Shown: positions 1 through 5,093 of the stretch, piece by piece
Numbering within the stretch: position 1 is the stretch's first letter
Layout of the letters: the number at the start of each line of letters is the position of its first letter
Source of the DNA: Nitrosotalea sp.
Lineage (GTDB): Archaea > Halobacteriota > Syntropharchaeia > Alkanophagales > Methanospirareceae
Direction: 5' to 3'
Length of the DNA: 5,323 bases
NCBI GenBank assembly: GCA_020725315.1
Contig: DYFG01000106.1
Coordinates: 1-5,323, forward strand
Notes under the pieces: generated by a model
Databases searched by the model: none
Told to the model about the DNA's origin: nothing
What the model saw: only the letters and a program-made list of their open reading frames with translations
Made by a program: the position numbers and the translations under genes

Positions 1-2
1 AC

Positions 3-851
3 ATAGAATTATCCATTGATTTTATGCGGGATAACGAAGCATCTAAATATTTTATTTCTATTTCTAAAGAGGGGATAGACGAAGAAAAATTAACTATTAA
101 AGATGTAGGAGTGATAGATCGGCATTTGAATGACATTAAAAAGCGAATAGATGCTGGAACGTTTGAAAAGGTCGCTGCTGGTACTTGGGTATCTGCGATT
201 TATTATCACTCTCCCAAAACCAGAGAATACCTGAACTCTTGGCGATCCTACAATTTCATAACCTCTGAAATGAGAAGAACGTATTCGGCCAAGAGGAACC
301 TTATTCTGGATAAAAACGGAGGAAATTTGGCACAAGTTTTGCTCTCTTTACATAACGAACGTCCAAAGACCTTTGATAAAATAGAGAATATGCTTAAGCA
401 GGCAATTCCGCAGATAGACGAACTTTTGACTCCTTTAACTGAAGGAGGGGAGACCTACGTAGCAATGAGAGAAAAAGGCTTTGATTCTCCTTTTAACTAT
501 TTCCAGGTTTCTGATGGCACGCTTAAGTTGCTGGCTTATATAACAGCGATTGCCACAGAGGAGCCAGGATTAGTCGGTTTTGAAGAGCCCGAGAACTTCA
601 TTCATCCCCGACTATTTGAGCTTTTAGTGGAGATTTTGAAAAAATCAGATAAGCAGATCATCCTATCAACGCATTCTCCTTATCTTGTTGATTGGGTTGA
701 GCCTGGGGATGTAATAATAGTGGAGAAAAAGGATCAAGAGACAGTAGCGAGTAGAATAAAGGATGGAGATAAACTCAAGAAACGTTTAGAAGAGCTTGGA
801 CTGTCACTTGGCGAATATTGGTATGGTGGAGGAGTTGGCGGCAATCCATGA
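3..851 (+). CDS. AAA/ABC-type ATPase, RecF/OLD-like (5' end outside window)
   Basis: Probable ATPase half of a two-gene ATPase-TOPRIM module. The frame is open from the window edge (codon at 3) through the ATG at 24, with beta-strand-like sequence upstream of it (ELSIDF), so 24 is not the true start and the Walker A half is missing. Visible in order: a conserved middle segment (NLILDKNGGNLAQVL, about 300-340), an ABC-signature-like VSDGTLKLLAYIT (507-545), Walker B with its catalytic acid and D-loop region (GLVGFEEPENFIHP, about 567-608), and the H-loop STHSPYLVD (about 666-692). This order and the EEPENxxHP motif are typical of AAA_21/OLD-type ATPases, which dimerise around ATP and usually control a nuclease. 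The last codons overlap the next gene (ATGA at 848-851), implying translational coupling. The last residues are Gly-rich (WYGGGVGGNP). The family is certain; the defence role is inferred from the partner gene. Confidence 0.88.
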   Translation: MELSIDFMRDNEASKYFISISKEGIDEEKLTIKDVGVIDRHLNDIKKRIDAGTFEKVAAGTWVSAIYYHSPKTREYLNSWRSYNFITSEMRRTYSAKRNLILDKNGGNLAQVLLSLHNERPKTFDKIENMLKQAIPQIDELLTPLTEGGETYVAMREKGFDSPFNYFQVSDGTLKLLAYITAIATEEPGLVGFEEPENFIHPRLFELLVEILKKSDKQIILSTHSPYLVDWVEPGDVIIVEKKDQETVASRIKDGDKLKKRLEELGLSLGEYWYGGGVGGNP

Positions 852-1387
852 TGGGCGTTATAGTCGAAGGCGAATCTGATGAGAAGGTAATTCGCGAGAT
901 TACTCATAAGCTGGGAGTTAATGCGGAGATAAGGAGATCTAAGAGAGGCGCAAAAATACAAAGTCCGACAAAGACAAAATCCTATGTTTTAGATTTACTT
1001 CATGATTGTGATACAATAATTATACTAAAAGATTCCCATTGCTCTGATCCTGAAGAGATAGAAAGTAATTTTGGGAATAGATTAAGAGAATTAGGATTAT
1101 CCATTGATGGAACTATAAGTGTTTGCATTGTAGTTCATGCGATAGAATCGTGGCTACTTGCTGATGAAGAAGCAATTGGTGATTATCTGAGTACTACGAT
1201 AAAAGAAATTCATAATCCTGAAAATGCGTGTAAGCCAGAAGAAATTTTAGATGAAATATTTAAGGAGAATAACAGGGAATATTTAAAAGGAGGTGAAGAC
1301 CCAAGAGAAATAGCAAAAAGATTGAGGTTAGAGAGAGTTATAAAAAAGTGCCCCTCTTTTATAAAGTTCAAACGGGTACTAGTATAG
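848..1387 (+). CDS. TOPRIM-like nuclease-domain protein, DUF4276 type, partner of the upstream ATPase
   Basis: A 179-residue protein that probably supplies the nuclease/TOPRIM activity of the ATPase pair. The frame is open back to 818, but the fold begins at MMGVIVEGESDEK. The ATG at 848 overlaps the ATPase stop (ATGA), and ATG 851 is equally possible; a GGAGGAG lies at 828-834. TOPRIM-like features seen: strand plus acidic residue (VIVEGESDE, Glu7), a hydrophobic strand ending in Asp (TIIILKDSHCSD, Asp62 and Asp67), and HAIESWLLAD (97-106), which matches the H-x-hE-x-WLLAD signature typical of DUF4276. The length is short but within the range for free-standing members. Composition is much more AT-rich than ribH, suggesting separate ancestry. 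Only 18 bp separate it from ribH, but ribH seems to have its own promoter. The DUF4276 assignment is from motif recall; an AbiLii/RloB-like or DUF4435 relative is the alternative. Confidence 0.75.
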   Translation: MMGVIVEGESDEKVIREITHKLGVNAEIRRSKRGAKIQSPTKTKSYVLDLLHDCDTIIILKDSHCSDPEEIESNFGNRLRELGLSIDGTISVCIVVHAIESWLLADEEAIGDYLSTTIKEIHNPENACKPEEILDEIFKENNREYLKGGEDPREIAKRLRLERVIKKCPSFIKFKRVLV

Positions 1388-1399
1388 AATAGGAAGGGG
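1338..1399 (+). promoter_or_regulatory. Candidate ribH promoter and ribosome binding site inside the 3' end of the TOPRIM gene
   Basis: Two archaeal TATA-like elements lie just before ribH: TTATAAAAA at 1338-1346, preceded by purines (GAGAGAG) that could serve as BRE, and TTTTATAAAG at 1357-1366. Starts about 25 nt downstream would give a short leader carrying the strong Shine-Dalgarno AGGAAGGGG (1391-1399), six bases before the ATG. This would let ribH be expressed independently of the defence-type pair. The RBS is clear; the promoter is inferred from base sequence only. Confidence 0.45.
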
Positions 1400-1405
1400 T
1401 TAAAA

Positions 1406-1837
1406 ATGGTAGAAGAAGAAGAGGAAATAAAATTGGGTTTTGTCGTCTCAGAGTTTCATCGGGAGATCACCTATCAGATGGAGATACTGGGAAGGGAGCA
1501 TGCTGAGTTTCTTGGTGCGAACGTTTATCGCACGGTATATACACCGGGAACCTTTGACATGCCGTTAGCGGTAAAGAAGATGCTCACCGATGGAGAAGTA
1601 GATGCAGTGGTTACCCTCGGCTGCATCATAGAAGGTTCAACCGAGCATGATGAAGTGATCGCATCGCAATTGACGCGAAAGATAATGGACCTTTCACTGG
1701 AGTACAACAAGCCGGTGACTCTGGGCGTCTCAGGACCAGGGATGACGAGGCTGGAAGCGCAAGAACGAGTGGATTATGCAAAAAGAGCGGTAGAGGCTGC
1801 AGTGAAGATGGTGAAGAGGCTTAGGGAAACAAAATAA
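1406..1837 (+). CDS. ribH: 6,7-dimethyl-8-ribityllumazine synthase
   Basis: Catalyses condensation of 5-amino-6-ribitylamino-uracil with 3,4-dihydroxy-2-butanone 4-phosphate to give dimethylribityllumazine, the penultimate step of riboflavin synthesis; cytosolic, and known members form pentamers or 60-mer capsids. The 143-residue length is normal for archaeal RibH. Landmarks: the substrate-ring aromatic Phe17 in SEFHREIT, PGTFDMPLA (47-55), the loop LGCIIEGSTEHDEVIA (71-86) with catalytic His81, KPVTLGVSGPGMT (102-114), and the phosphate-side basic residues Arg121 and Lys126. The start is fixed by AGGAAGGGG six bases upstream. The N-terminus has a run of five Glu (EEEEE, 3-7), a little unusual but outside the fold. 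The last 64 bp overlap the convergent cbiB gene. Higher GC than the preceding genes indicates a resident housekeeping gene. Confidence 0.96.
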   Translation: MVEEEEEIKLGFVVSEFHREITYQMEILGREHAEFLGANVYRTVYTPGTFDMPLAVKKMLTDGEVDAVVTLGCIIEGSTEHDEVIASQLTRKIMDLSLEYNKPVTLGVSGPGMTRLEAQERVDYAKRAVEAAVKMVKRLRETK

Positions 1838-2844
1838 AAAACAAACATCACCACGATACAAATGAATGCGAAAAGGATTGAAGACCGCTTCACGACCTTT
1901 ATCGCTCTTTCTATATGCTCCTCGGATGCGCTCTCAAAAGGTTCTCCCACGCTATAATGCCCCTTCTTCTCTAACTTCACGTGTAAGGCATGGCTCATCG
2001 CCGTTATTGTCAGAGGAATGTTCTCCTTTTCGTGCAGCTCGTTTACTAAATCTCGCCATTGAGAATTACTCGTCGCCAGTATTAAGCCTGCTGCGATCCG
2101 TTCTGGTATGTAATTAAGCACGGCATCCGTTTTCGCAGAGAACCAGCCGAAATGGAGGTATCTTCTCGTTTTATACCCGACAACGGCATCCAACGTATTG
2201 ATTACCCGGTAAACCATAGCACCAAAAACGCCGAAGAGCATGAAGTAGAAGAAGGGAGCTATAACGCTATCAGTGAGGTTCTCCGCCACCGATTCTATGG
2301 TTGCGGAGTCGAGATGCTCCCGATCTAGATCCTTCACTTCTCGACTGACGATTTTGCCTACCGCTGCTCGCTTTGCTTCCAAATTCGTGGCTTCCATCGT
2401 TTTTCTCCCGTATCGTTCCAATCCTTTTATCGTGAAGGTCATTTTGAAAATGAGCACGCCTAAAGCAATATATGCGAGTTCAGAAGGGATGAGGAGAAGT
2501 AATAAAAGAGGAAGGGAGAAAATGGAGAGTACCAGCAGTGGATACACCACCCCGAGCATTTTCTCTCTCCTCGGATTTCCTCTCCTCGTTCTTCTGTCAA
2601 AGAAATACATCAACCGGCTTATCCACACAATGGGATAGAATTTTTCTACCTTCTCCGGTGGGTCGCCTATGCTGAGGTCTATAAGCAAAGCAATCGAGAA
2701 AATAACGATGTGGTCAATAAGCAAGTTTTTTCGCATGTGTAAAGCTCTCAGAGAATCGCCAAACCCCAGATATACTAATACAACAACACAAATCCATGTT
2801 CCCAATACAATCAATGAACTTTTTTTGCTCGCAAAAAAAGTCAT
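1774..2844 (-). CDS. cbiB: Adenosylcobinamide-phosphate synthase (cobalamin biosynthesis membrane protein)
   Basis: Joins adenosylcobyric acid to aminopropanol phosphate (or ethanolamine phosphate) to form adenosylcobinamide phosphate, an integral-membrane, late step in cobamide nucleotide-loop assembly; called cobD in some bacteria. Family landmarks: LLIDLSIGDPPEK followed by PIVWISRLM near the N-terminus, VGKIVSREVKDLD, ATIESVAENLTDSVIAP, YRVINTLDAVVGYK, HFGWFSAKTDAVLNYIPER, and near the end LTITAMSHALHV before GHYSVG. Several hydrophobic segments are obvious. The open frame extends back to 2967, but those extra 41 codons are antisense-like, cross the end of the preceding relic and carry no family similarity. 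The ATG at 2844, with GGGAGGG six bases upstream, is the real start, giving 356 residues. That is longer than usual (about 310), through an extra N-terminal hydrophobic segment before MRKNLLIDH and a C-terminal membrane helix. Met78 of the long frame (2736) would give the family-like N-terminus but has no comparable RBS. Confidence 0.93.
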   Translation of the reverse strand: MTFFASKKSSLIVLGTWICVVVLVYLGFGDSLRALHMRKNLLIDHIVIFSIALLIDLSIGDPPEKVEKFYPIVWISRLMYFFDRRTRRGNPRREKMLGVVYPLLVLSIFSLPLLLLLLIPSELAYIALGVLIFKMTFTIKGLERYGRKTMEATNLEAKRAAVGKIVSREVKDLDREHLDSATIESVAENLTDSVIAPFFYFMLFGVFGAMVYRVINTLDAVVGYKTRRYLHFGWFSAKTDAVLNYIPERIAAGLILATSNSQWRDLVNELHEKENIPLTITAMSHALHVKLEKKGHYSVGEPFESASEEHIERAIKVVKRSSILFAFICIVVMFVFYFVSLSLFTIFTAASTALFA

Positions 2845-2850
2845 AATAAA

Positions 2851-2857
2851 CCCTCCC
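2851..2857 (-). promoter_or_regulatory. Strong Shine-Dalgarno of cbiB
   Basis: The minus strand reads GGGAGGG, then six bases (tttatt), then ATG at 2844-2842. It is the only convincing ribosome binding site in the long open frame and decides the cbiB start in favour of 2844 over 2967, 2865, 2859 or 2736. Confidence 0.75.
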
Positions 2858-2870
2858 ATTGGCATCAAAC

Positions 2871-2889
2871 CTTTTCTTAAAAAGAAAAG
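2871..2889 (-). other. Perfect 8-bp inverted repeat in the cbiB leader
   Basis: CTTTTCTT, a three-base spacer, then AAGAAAAG. It lies between the stop of the surface-protein relic (2912) and the cbiB start (2844). On the minus strand the sequence runs through a T-rich stretch, so it could be an old terminator of the surface gene, or its TTTTTAA core could serve as a TATA element for cbiB. The stem is all A/U-rich and weak. Confidence 0.3.
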
Positions 2890-2911
2890 CTTTACCAAAA
2901 GAAATGTTCTA

Positions 2912-3478
2912 TTATGACCACAGCATAATGGCTGGTATCCAGTTGTCATATCTTTTTCCATTCGCATCTATAAACCCAGTGCAGTTTATCCATCCGTTCG
3001 CTGTTGGCAGTGCATCCGTATGGTGAATCTGCGGATAAGAGCCTGTGCGAATGGTGTAGTTGTATGTTTTTCCTGCTTCGAGCGTGAAGGTTTTATCAAA
3101 CGAGATATTGTGCCAGTCGCCTTTGTAGCCATTCCAATAGGCTTCTGCTATTAATGTTCCATTTGAGTAACCGAAAGCAGCATATTCGGTATGCCCACCA
3201 GTGCCTGCGCAGGGATAGGTGTAAAGTTTGGATACGGTAATCGTTTGATTTGGTGTGATTGTTCCGTAGTGCGTACCGAAGATGCTCGGATAGGTGCCCT
3301 TGCCAGTGTCAAAGAGTGAAGGTGCAGTTGGTTTTACAAGCGGTAGATAATCTCCGCCATTTTGTATATTTCTGATGTTGTTTCCATCATCATAACCGTT
3401 GTTTGGGTTGCCGAAGTAGTTGTTGTAGATGGTGTTGTTGGTCGAAGAAATCAGGTGGATACCCCAATAGCCGTGTTG
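2912..3478 (-). pseudogene. Surface-protein relic, C-terminal part (end of beta-helix plus conserved extracellular domain)
   Basis: An open frame of about 188 codons with no ATG, GTG or TTG near its upstream end: it follows a TAA at 3481-3479 and ends at a TAA at 2914-2912, so it is visible only by reading without a start codon. It begins HGYWGIHLISSTNNTIYNNYF, a typical last rung of a NosD-type right-handed beta-helix, then YDDGNNIRN. After PLVKPTAPSLFDTG there is a roughly 130-residue domain with TYPCAGTGGHTEYA, GYKGDWHNISFD, LEAGKTYNYTIRTGSYPQ, HHTDALPT and a closing WIPAIMLWS. This module recurs, by my recollection, in methanogen and ANME secreted proteins. N-glycosylation sequons are frequent (NNT, NQT, NGT, NIS, NYT, NCT). 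No membrane anchor or sorting tail follows. The function is unknown, presumably cell surface; the sequence itself is well preserved, so the breakage is recent or due to sequence error. Confidence 0.8.
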
Positions 3479-3543
3479 TTACTCGAACCCCACAAGTAGA
3501 TACCGTTGGTGTTTTTCAATGCAGTGTTGTTAATCAAAGTATA
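3453..3543 (-). pseudogene. Surface-protein relic, middle beta-helix rung in a second reading frame
   Basis: Read from about 3543 leftward, the frame gives YTLINNTALKNTNGIYL and then WGSSNN, a normal NosD-type repeat rung, before running into a TGA at 3455-3453. The frame differs both from the N-terminal piece (which stops at 3536-3534) and from the C-terminal piece (which takes over at about 3475 with HGYWGIHL). The switch into the C-terminal frame sits in AACAACACGG (3480-3471) and needs only one lost base or two gained bases. The rung similarity on both sides shows these are one gene split by indels. Confidence 0.65.
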
Positions 3544-4100
3544 TTCACATAATTTCCTGTCACATTAAAGACATGATCATCCGAATCCGCAGCGTGGACA
3601 ATCGTATCTGCTGGATTTCCGGAGGTTGATTTAATTCTTAAAGATTTGTAAACATCCACATTCTCAGTGTAAGTCCCAGCATCCACCGTGATTGTATGCC
3701 CATCCTTCGTATCAGGGTCGTCTATCGCAGCCTGAATAGTTGAGAAGTCTTTTCCTGTGTTGAGGTTATGGACTGGACGTGGAATAGGAGATACTGGCTC
3801 TGTTAGGTAAGGAATGTACTCCACAAGTCCCAGGCTGGCATCGTCATACCAGTCGTAGATGTGTGTTTGAATTGTAGCTTCATCGGTGGTTCCCCACCAG
3901 TTATTAGTAGCATCGATAGTGGGGGCGTCCCAGGAGAGACGATTTCGCACATCATAAGGCGTGTTATTGTGGATATTATTATAGTTGATGGTCGGCTTAC
4001 CTCCACCAATCTCAATGCCGCCACCGGTGCTCAAACCAACTGTGTTACTACTTACCTCATTATCATTGTTTACCAACGTTATTGAAGGCTCACTTTGTTT
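3534..4100 (-). pseudogene. Surface-protein relic, N-terminal part (two beta-helix module pieces, truncated 5' end)
   Basis: Frame open from after a TAA at 4103-4101 to a TGA at 3536-3534; a TTG at 4076 gives a nominal 180-residue ORF, but there is no signal peptide, RBS or natural N-terminus. It opens in the middle of a helix (PSITLVNNDNEVSSNTVGL), then shows the end of one parallel beta-helix module: TINYNNIHNNTPYDVRNRL, DATNNWWGTTDEATIQTHIY and ASLGLVEYIPYLTEPV. A Pro-rich linker (PVSPIPRPVHNL) leads to the start of a second module, DFSTIQAAIDDPDTKDGHTI, then VDAGTYTENV and DDHVFNVTGNYVNI. Family members continue with several rungs after NYVNI; here they are missing and the next bases join a late rung out of frame, consistent with an internal deletion. 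The original was evidently a large multi-module secreted protein, of which both the 5' end and the middle are gone. Confidence 0.75.
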
Positions 4101-4111
4101 TTAAAGAAGCT

Positions 4112-4176
4112 CCACACAAAATTTCAATGAAATGGGATTGGGTCTTTTTTTCATTCGTGCTTAGGATTTGGTGTGG
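4112..4176. repeat. Imperfect inverted repeat at the relic/Cys-rich gene boundary
   Basis: CCACACAAA (4112-4120) pairs with TTTGGTGTGG (4167-4176) apart from a one-base bulge, with about 46 bases between. Inside is a small palindrome ATTTCA-A-TGAAAT (4121-4133) and a T7 run (4144-4151 region). The right arm abuts the stop codon of the cysteine-rich gene, and the left arm lies just outside the relic's open frame. It could be the 3' hairpin of the cysteine-rich transcript or a trace of rearrangement; neither is proven. Confidence 0.35.
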
Positions 4177-4177
4177 G

Positions 4178-4540
4178 TTACTTTTTAGGTGGATATTTCT
4201 CTTTTAAAATAAAGAATACTTTCTTTACTTCTTCACTTCTTGTCTCAATATCCTCAACACTCTCTATGCCATATGCCATGAATTCCACCATTATTGCCTC
4301 CGCAACGTCCGCGCGATGTATCCAGTAACAGTCTGAACAGTCCCAAATAAGTCCACCGTCCTTCCTCTTCACCCAGTCACCACCGGTTTCCTCGTCTTCG
4401 CAGGGATAAAACGGGCAGAAACACCACGTGCAATCGTGACCAGGGAAGTGGCAGGGATAATACTCACATGATTCATCAGGTCCTACAATTTTCTTAGCTT
4501 CCATTACCTTTTTTAGGTATTCGTAAGCAAGCGGATGCAT
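4178..4540 (-). CDS. Cysteine-rich small-domain metal-binding protein (PF04071-like)
   Basis: A 120-residue cytosolic protein (no signal peptide or membrane helix) carrying eight Cys: Cys25, 30, 37, 40, 42, 47, 68 and 71, plus His31, His35 and His75. The order CEYYPCHFPGHDCTWCFCPF, then YPCED, then WDCSDCYWIHR is the signature of the cysteine-rich small domain, a probable zinc or Fe-S site. In Methanosarcina-type archaea this domain forms the C-terminal part of the threonine-phosphate decarboxylase CobD, where metal binding supports activity. Here it stands alone with only short flanking helices (AYEYLKKVMEAKK and a C-terminal helical tail). It is on the same strand as cbiB, the enzyme that uses the CobD product, which supports a cobamide link (inference). 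The ATG at 4540 leaves only a weak upstream RBS; the short distance to the divergent gene suggests a short-leader or leaderless mRNA. Confidence 0.88.
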   Translation of the reverse strand: MHPLAYEYLKKVMEAKKIVGPDESCEYYPCHFPGHDCTWCFCPFYPCEDEETGGDWVKRKDGGLIWDCSDCYWIHRADVAEAIMVEFMAYGIESVEDIETRSEEVKKVFFILKEKYPPKK

Positions 4541-4590
4541 CTTCAGTAATAACTCAGATATTTATGTTAAGTAATAATAGAATTATAACT
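4541..4590. promoter_or_regulatory. Divergent promoter region between the Cys-rich gene and the PaREP1-type gene
   Basis: Only about 50 AT-rich bases separate the two starts. On the plus strand ATATTTATG (4558-4566) lies about 26 bases before the ATG at 4591, the spacing expected of a TATA box for a leaderless archaeal transcript; no Shine-Dalgarno precedes that ATG. On the minus strand CATAAATAT covers the same bases at a suitable distance from the ATG at 4540. The two promoters would overlap, so one TBP/TFB complex may exclude the other. Inference from spacing and composition only. Confidence 0.45.
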
Positions 4591-5073
4591 ATGGCTTCTG
4601 TTACCTTGCCACAAAAGCTCAGTGAGAAGCTAAGAGAGAAAGCAGAAGAGAAAGATTATTTACCGGAGGAACTGGTCATTGAGATTCTTTTTAAAAGTTT
4701 GGATGAGGAAATAGACCCTGAAGAACTTGTGGAACAGTATCGATTGCTGAGCGATAAATATCTTAAAGAGGGCAAGGAATTTTTGAATAAGGGGGACCTT
4801 GTTCAAGCATCGGAGAAGTTATGGGGAGCATCAGCGTTGGCTGTCAAGATGGTAGCAGCGGAGAGGGGACTGAAGTTGGATAAACATGGTGGGCTCTGGT
4901 CGTTCATAGATACACTCACGAAGGAGAGTGGTGATAAGGAATTCGTAAGGCTTTTTCATGTTGCAAATGGATTACACAAGAACTTCTACGAGAATGAGAT
5001 GCCTAAAGAGGCGGTAGAAGTATCAGCAGAAGATATTGAGCGGTTAATTGAAAAATTGAGGAGTTTTTCGTGA
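4591..5073 (+). CDS. PaREP1/HEPN-type protein with N-terminal ribbon-helix-helix-like segment
   Basis: A 160-residue soluble protein. Residues 1-37 (MASVTLPQKLSEKLREKAEE and on to ILFKSL) look like a strand-helix-helix DNA-binding segment of the CopG/Arc kind. Residues about 44-155 are alpha-helical and match the archaeal PaREP1 family by GDLVQASEKLWGASALAVK (68-86), HGGLWSFI (99-106) and ANGLHKNFYENE (125-136). PaREP1 proteins are small helical HEPN-like proteins, often many per genome in thermophilic archaea, with unproven roles; HEPN relatives are often RNases or nucleotidyltransferase partners in toxin-antitoxin systems. A canonical R-x4-6-H RNase motif is not evident (Arg120 and His129 are eight residues apart), so enzymatic activity is doubtful. 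ATG 4591 is chosen because family similarity begins there and a TATA-like box is well placed; ATG 4564, in the same frame, would add nine unrelated residues. No separate antitoxin or nucleotidyltransferase gene adjoins it. Confidence 0.75.
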   Translation: MASVTLPQKLSEKLREKAEEKDYLPEELVIEILFKSLDEEIDPEELVEQYRLLSDKYLKEGKEFLNKGDLVQASEKLWGASALAVKMVAAERGLKLDKHGGLWSFIDTLTKESGDKEFVRLFHVANGLHKNFYENEMPKEAVEVSAEDIERLIEKLRSFS

Positions 5074-5093
5074 TGCTGATTGCATAAAAACAG

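Noticed and set aside
90..961. Minus-strand frames at 90-335 and 734-961
   Set aside because: Antisense to clear ATPase and TOPRIM coding sequence; no motifs.
6..1106. Shared 13-mer ATTATCCATTGAT at the left edge and near 1094
   Set aside because: Both copies encode the same L-S-I-D tetrapeptide in unrelated coding contexts; no extension of the match, so probably chance.
1289..1296. Perfect Shine-Dalgarno-like GGAGGTGA inside the TOPRIM gene
   Set aside because: No ATG or GTG start follows at a useful distance; it simply encodes the Gly-Gly-Glu of the protein.
1866..2917. Plus-strand open frames opposite cbiB (1866-2117, 2273-2638, 2669-2917)
   Set aside because: Shadows of the cbiB coding strand; low-complexity Ser/Arg-rich translations with no recognisable domains.
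2845..2967. N-terminal 41-codon extension of the cbiB frame
   Set aside because: It has no family similarity, overlaps the relic's conserved C-terminus in another frame, and the RBS places the start at 2844.
3420..3480. Repeated GTTGTTG/AACAAC tracts that look like short repeats
   Set aside because: They come from runs of Asn codons in beta-helix rungs, not from CRISPR or microsatellite arrays.
3803..4085. Open frames at 3803-4024 (-) and 3861-4085 (+)
   Set aside because: They overlap the recognisable beta-helix frame and their translations show no repeat rungs or motifs.
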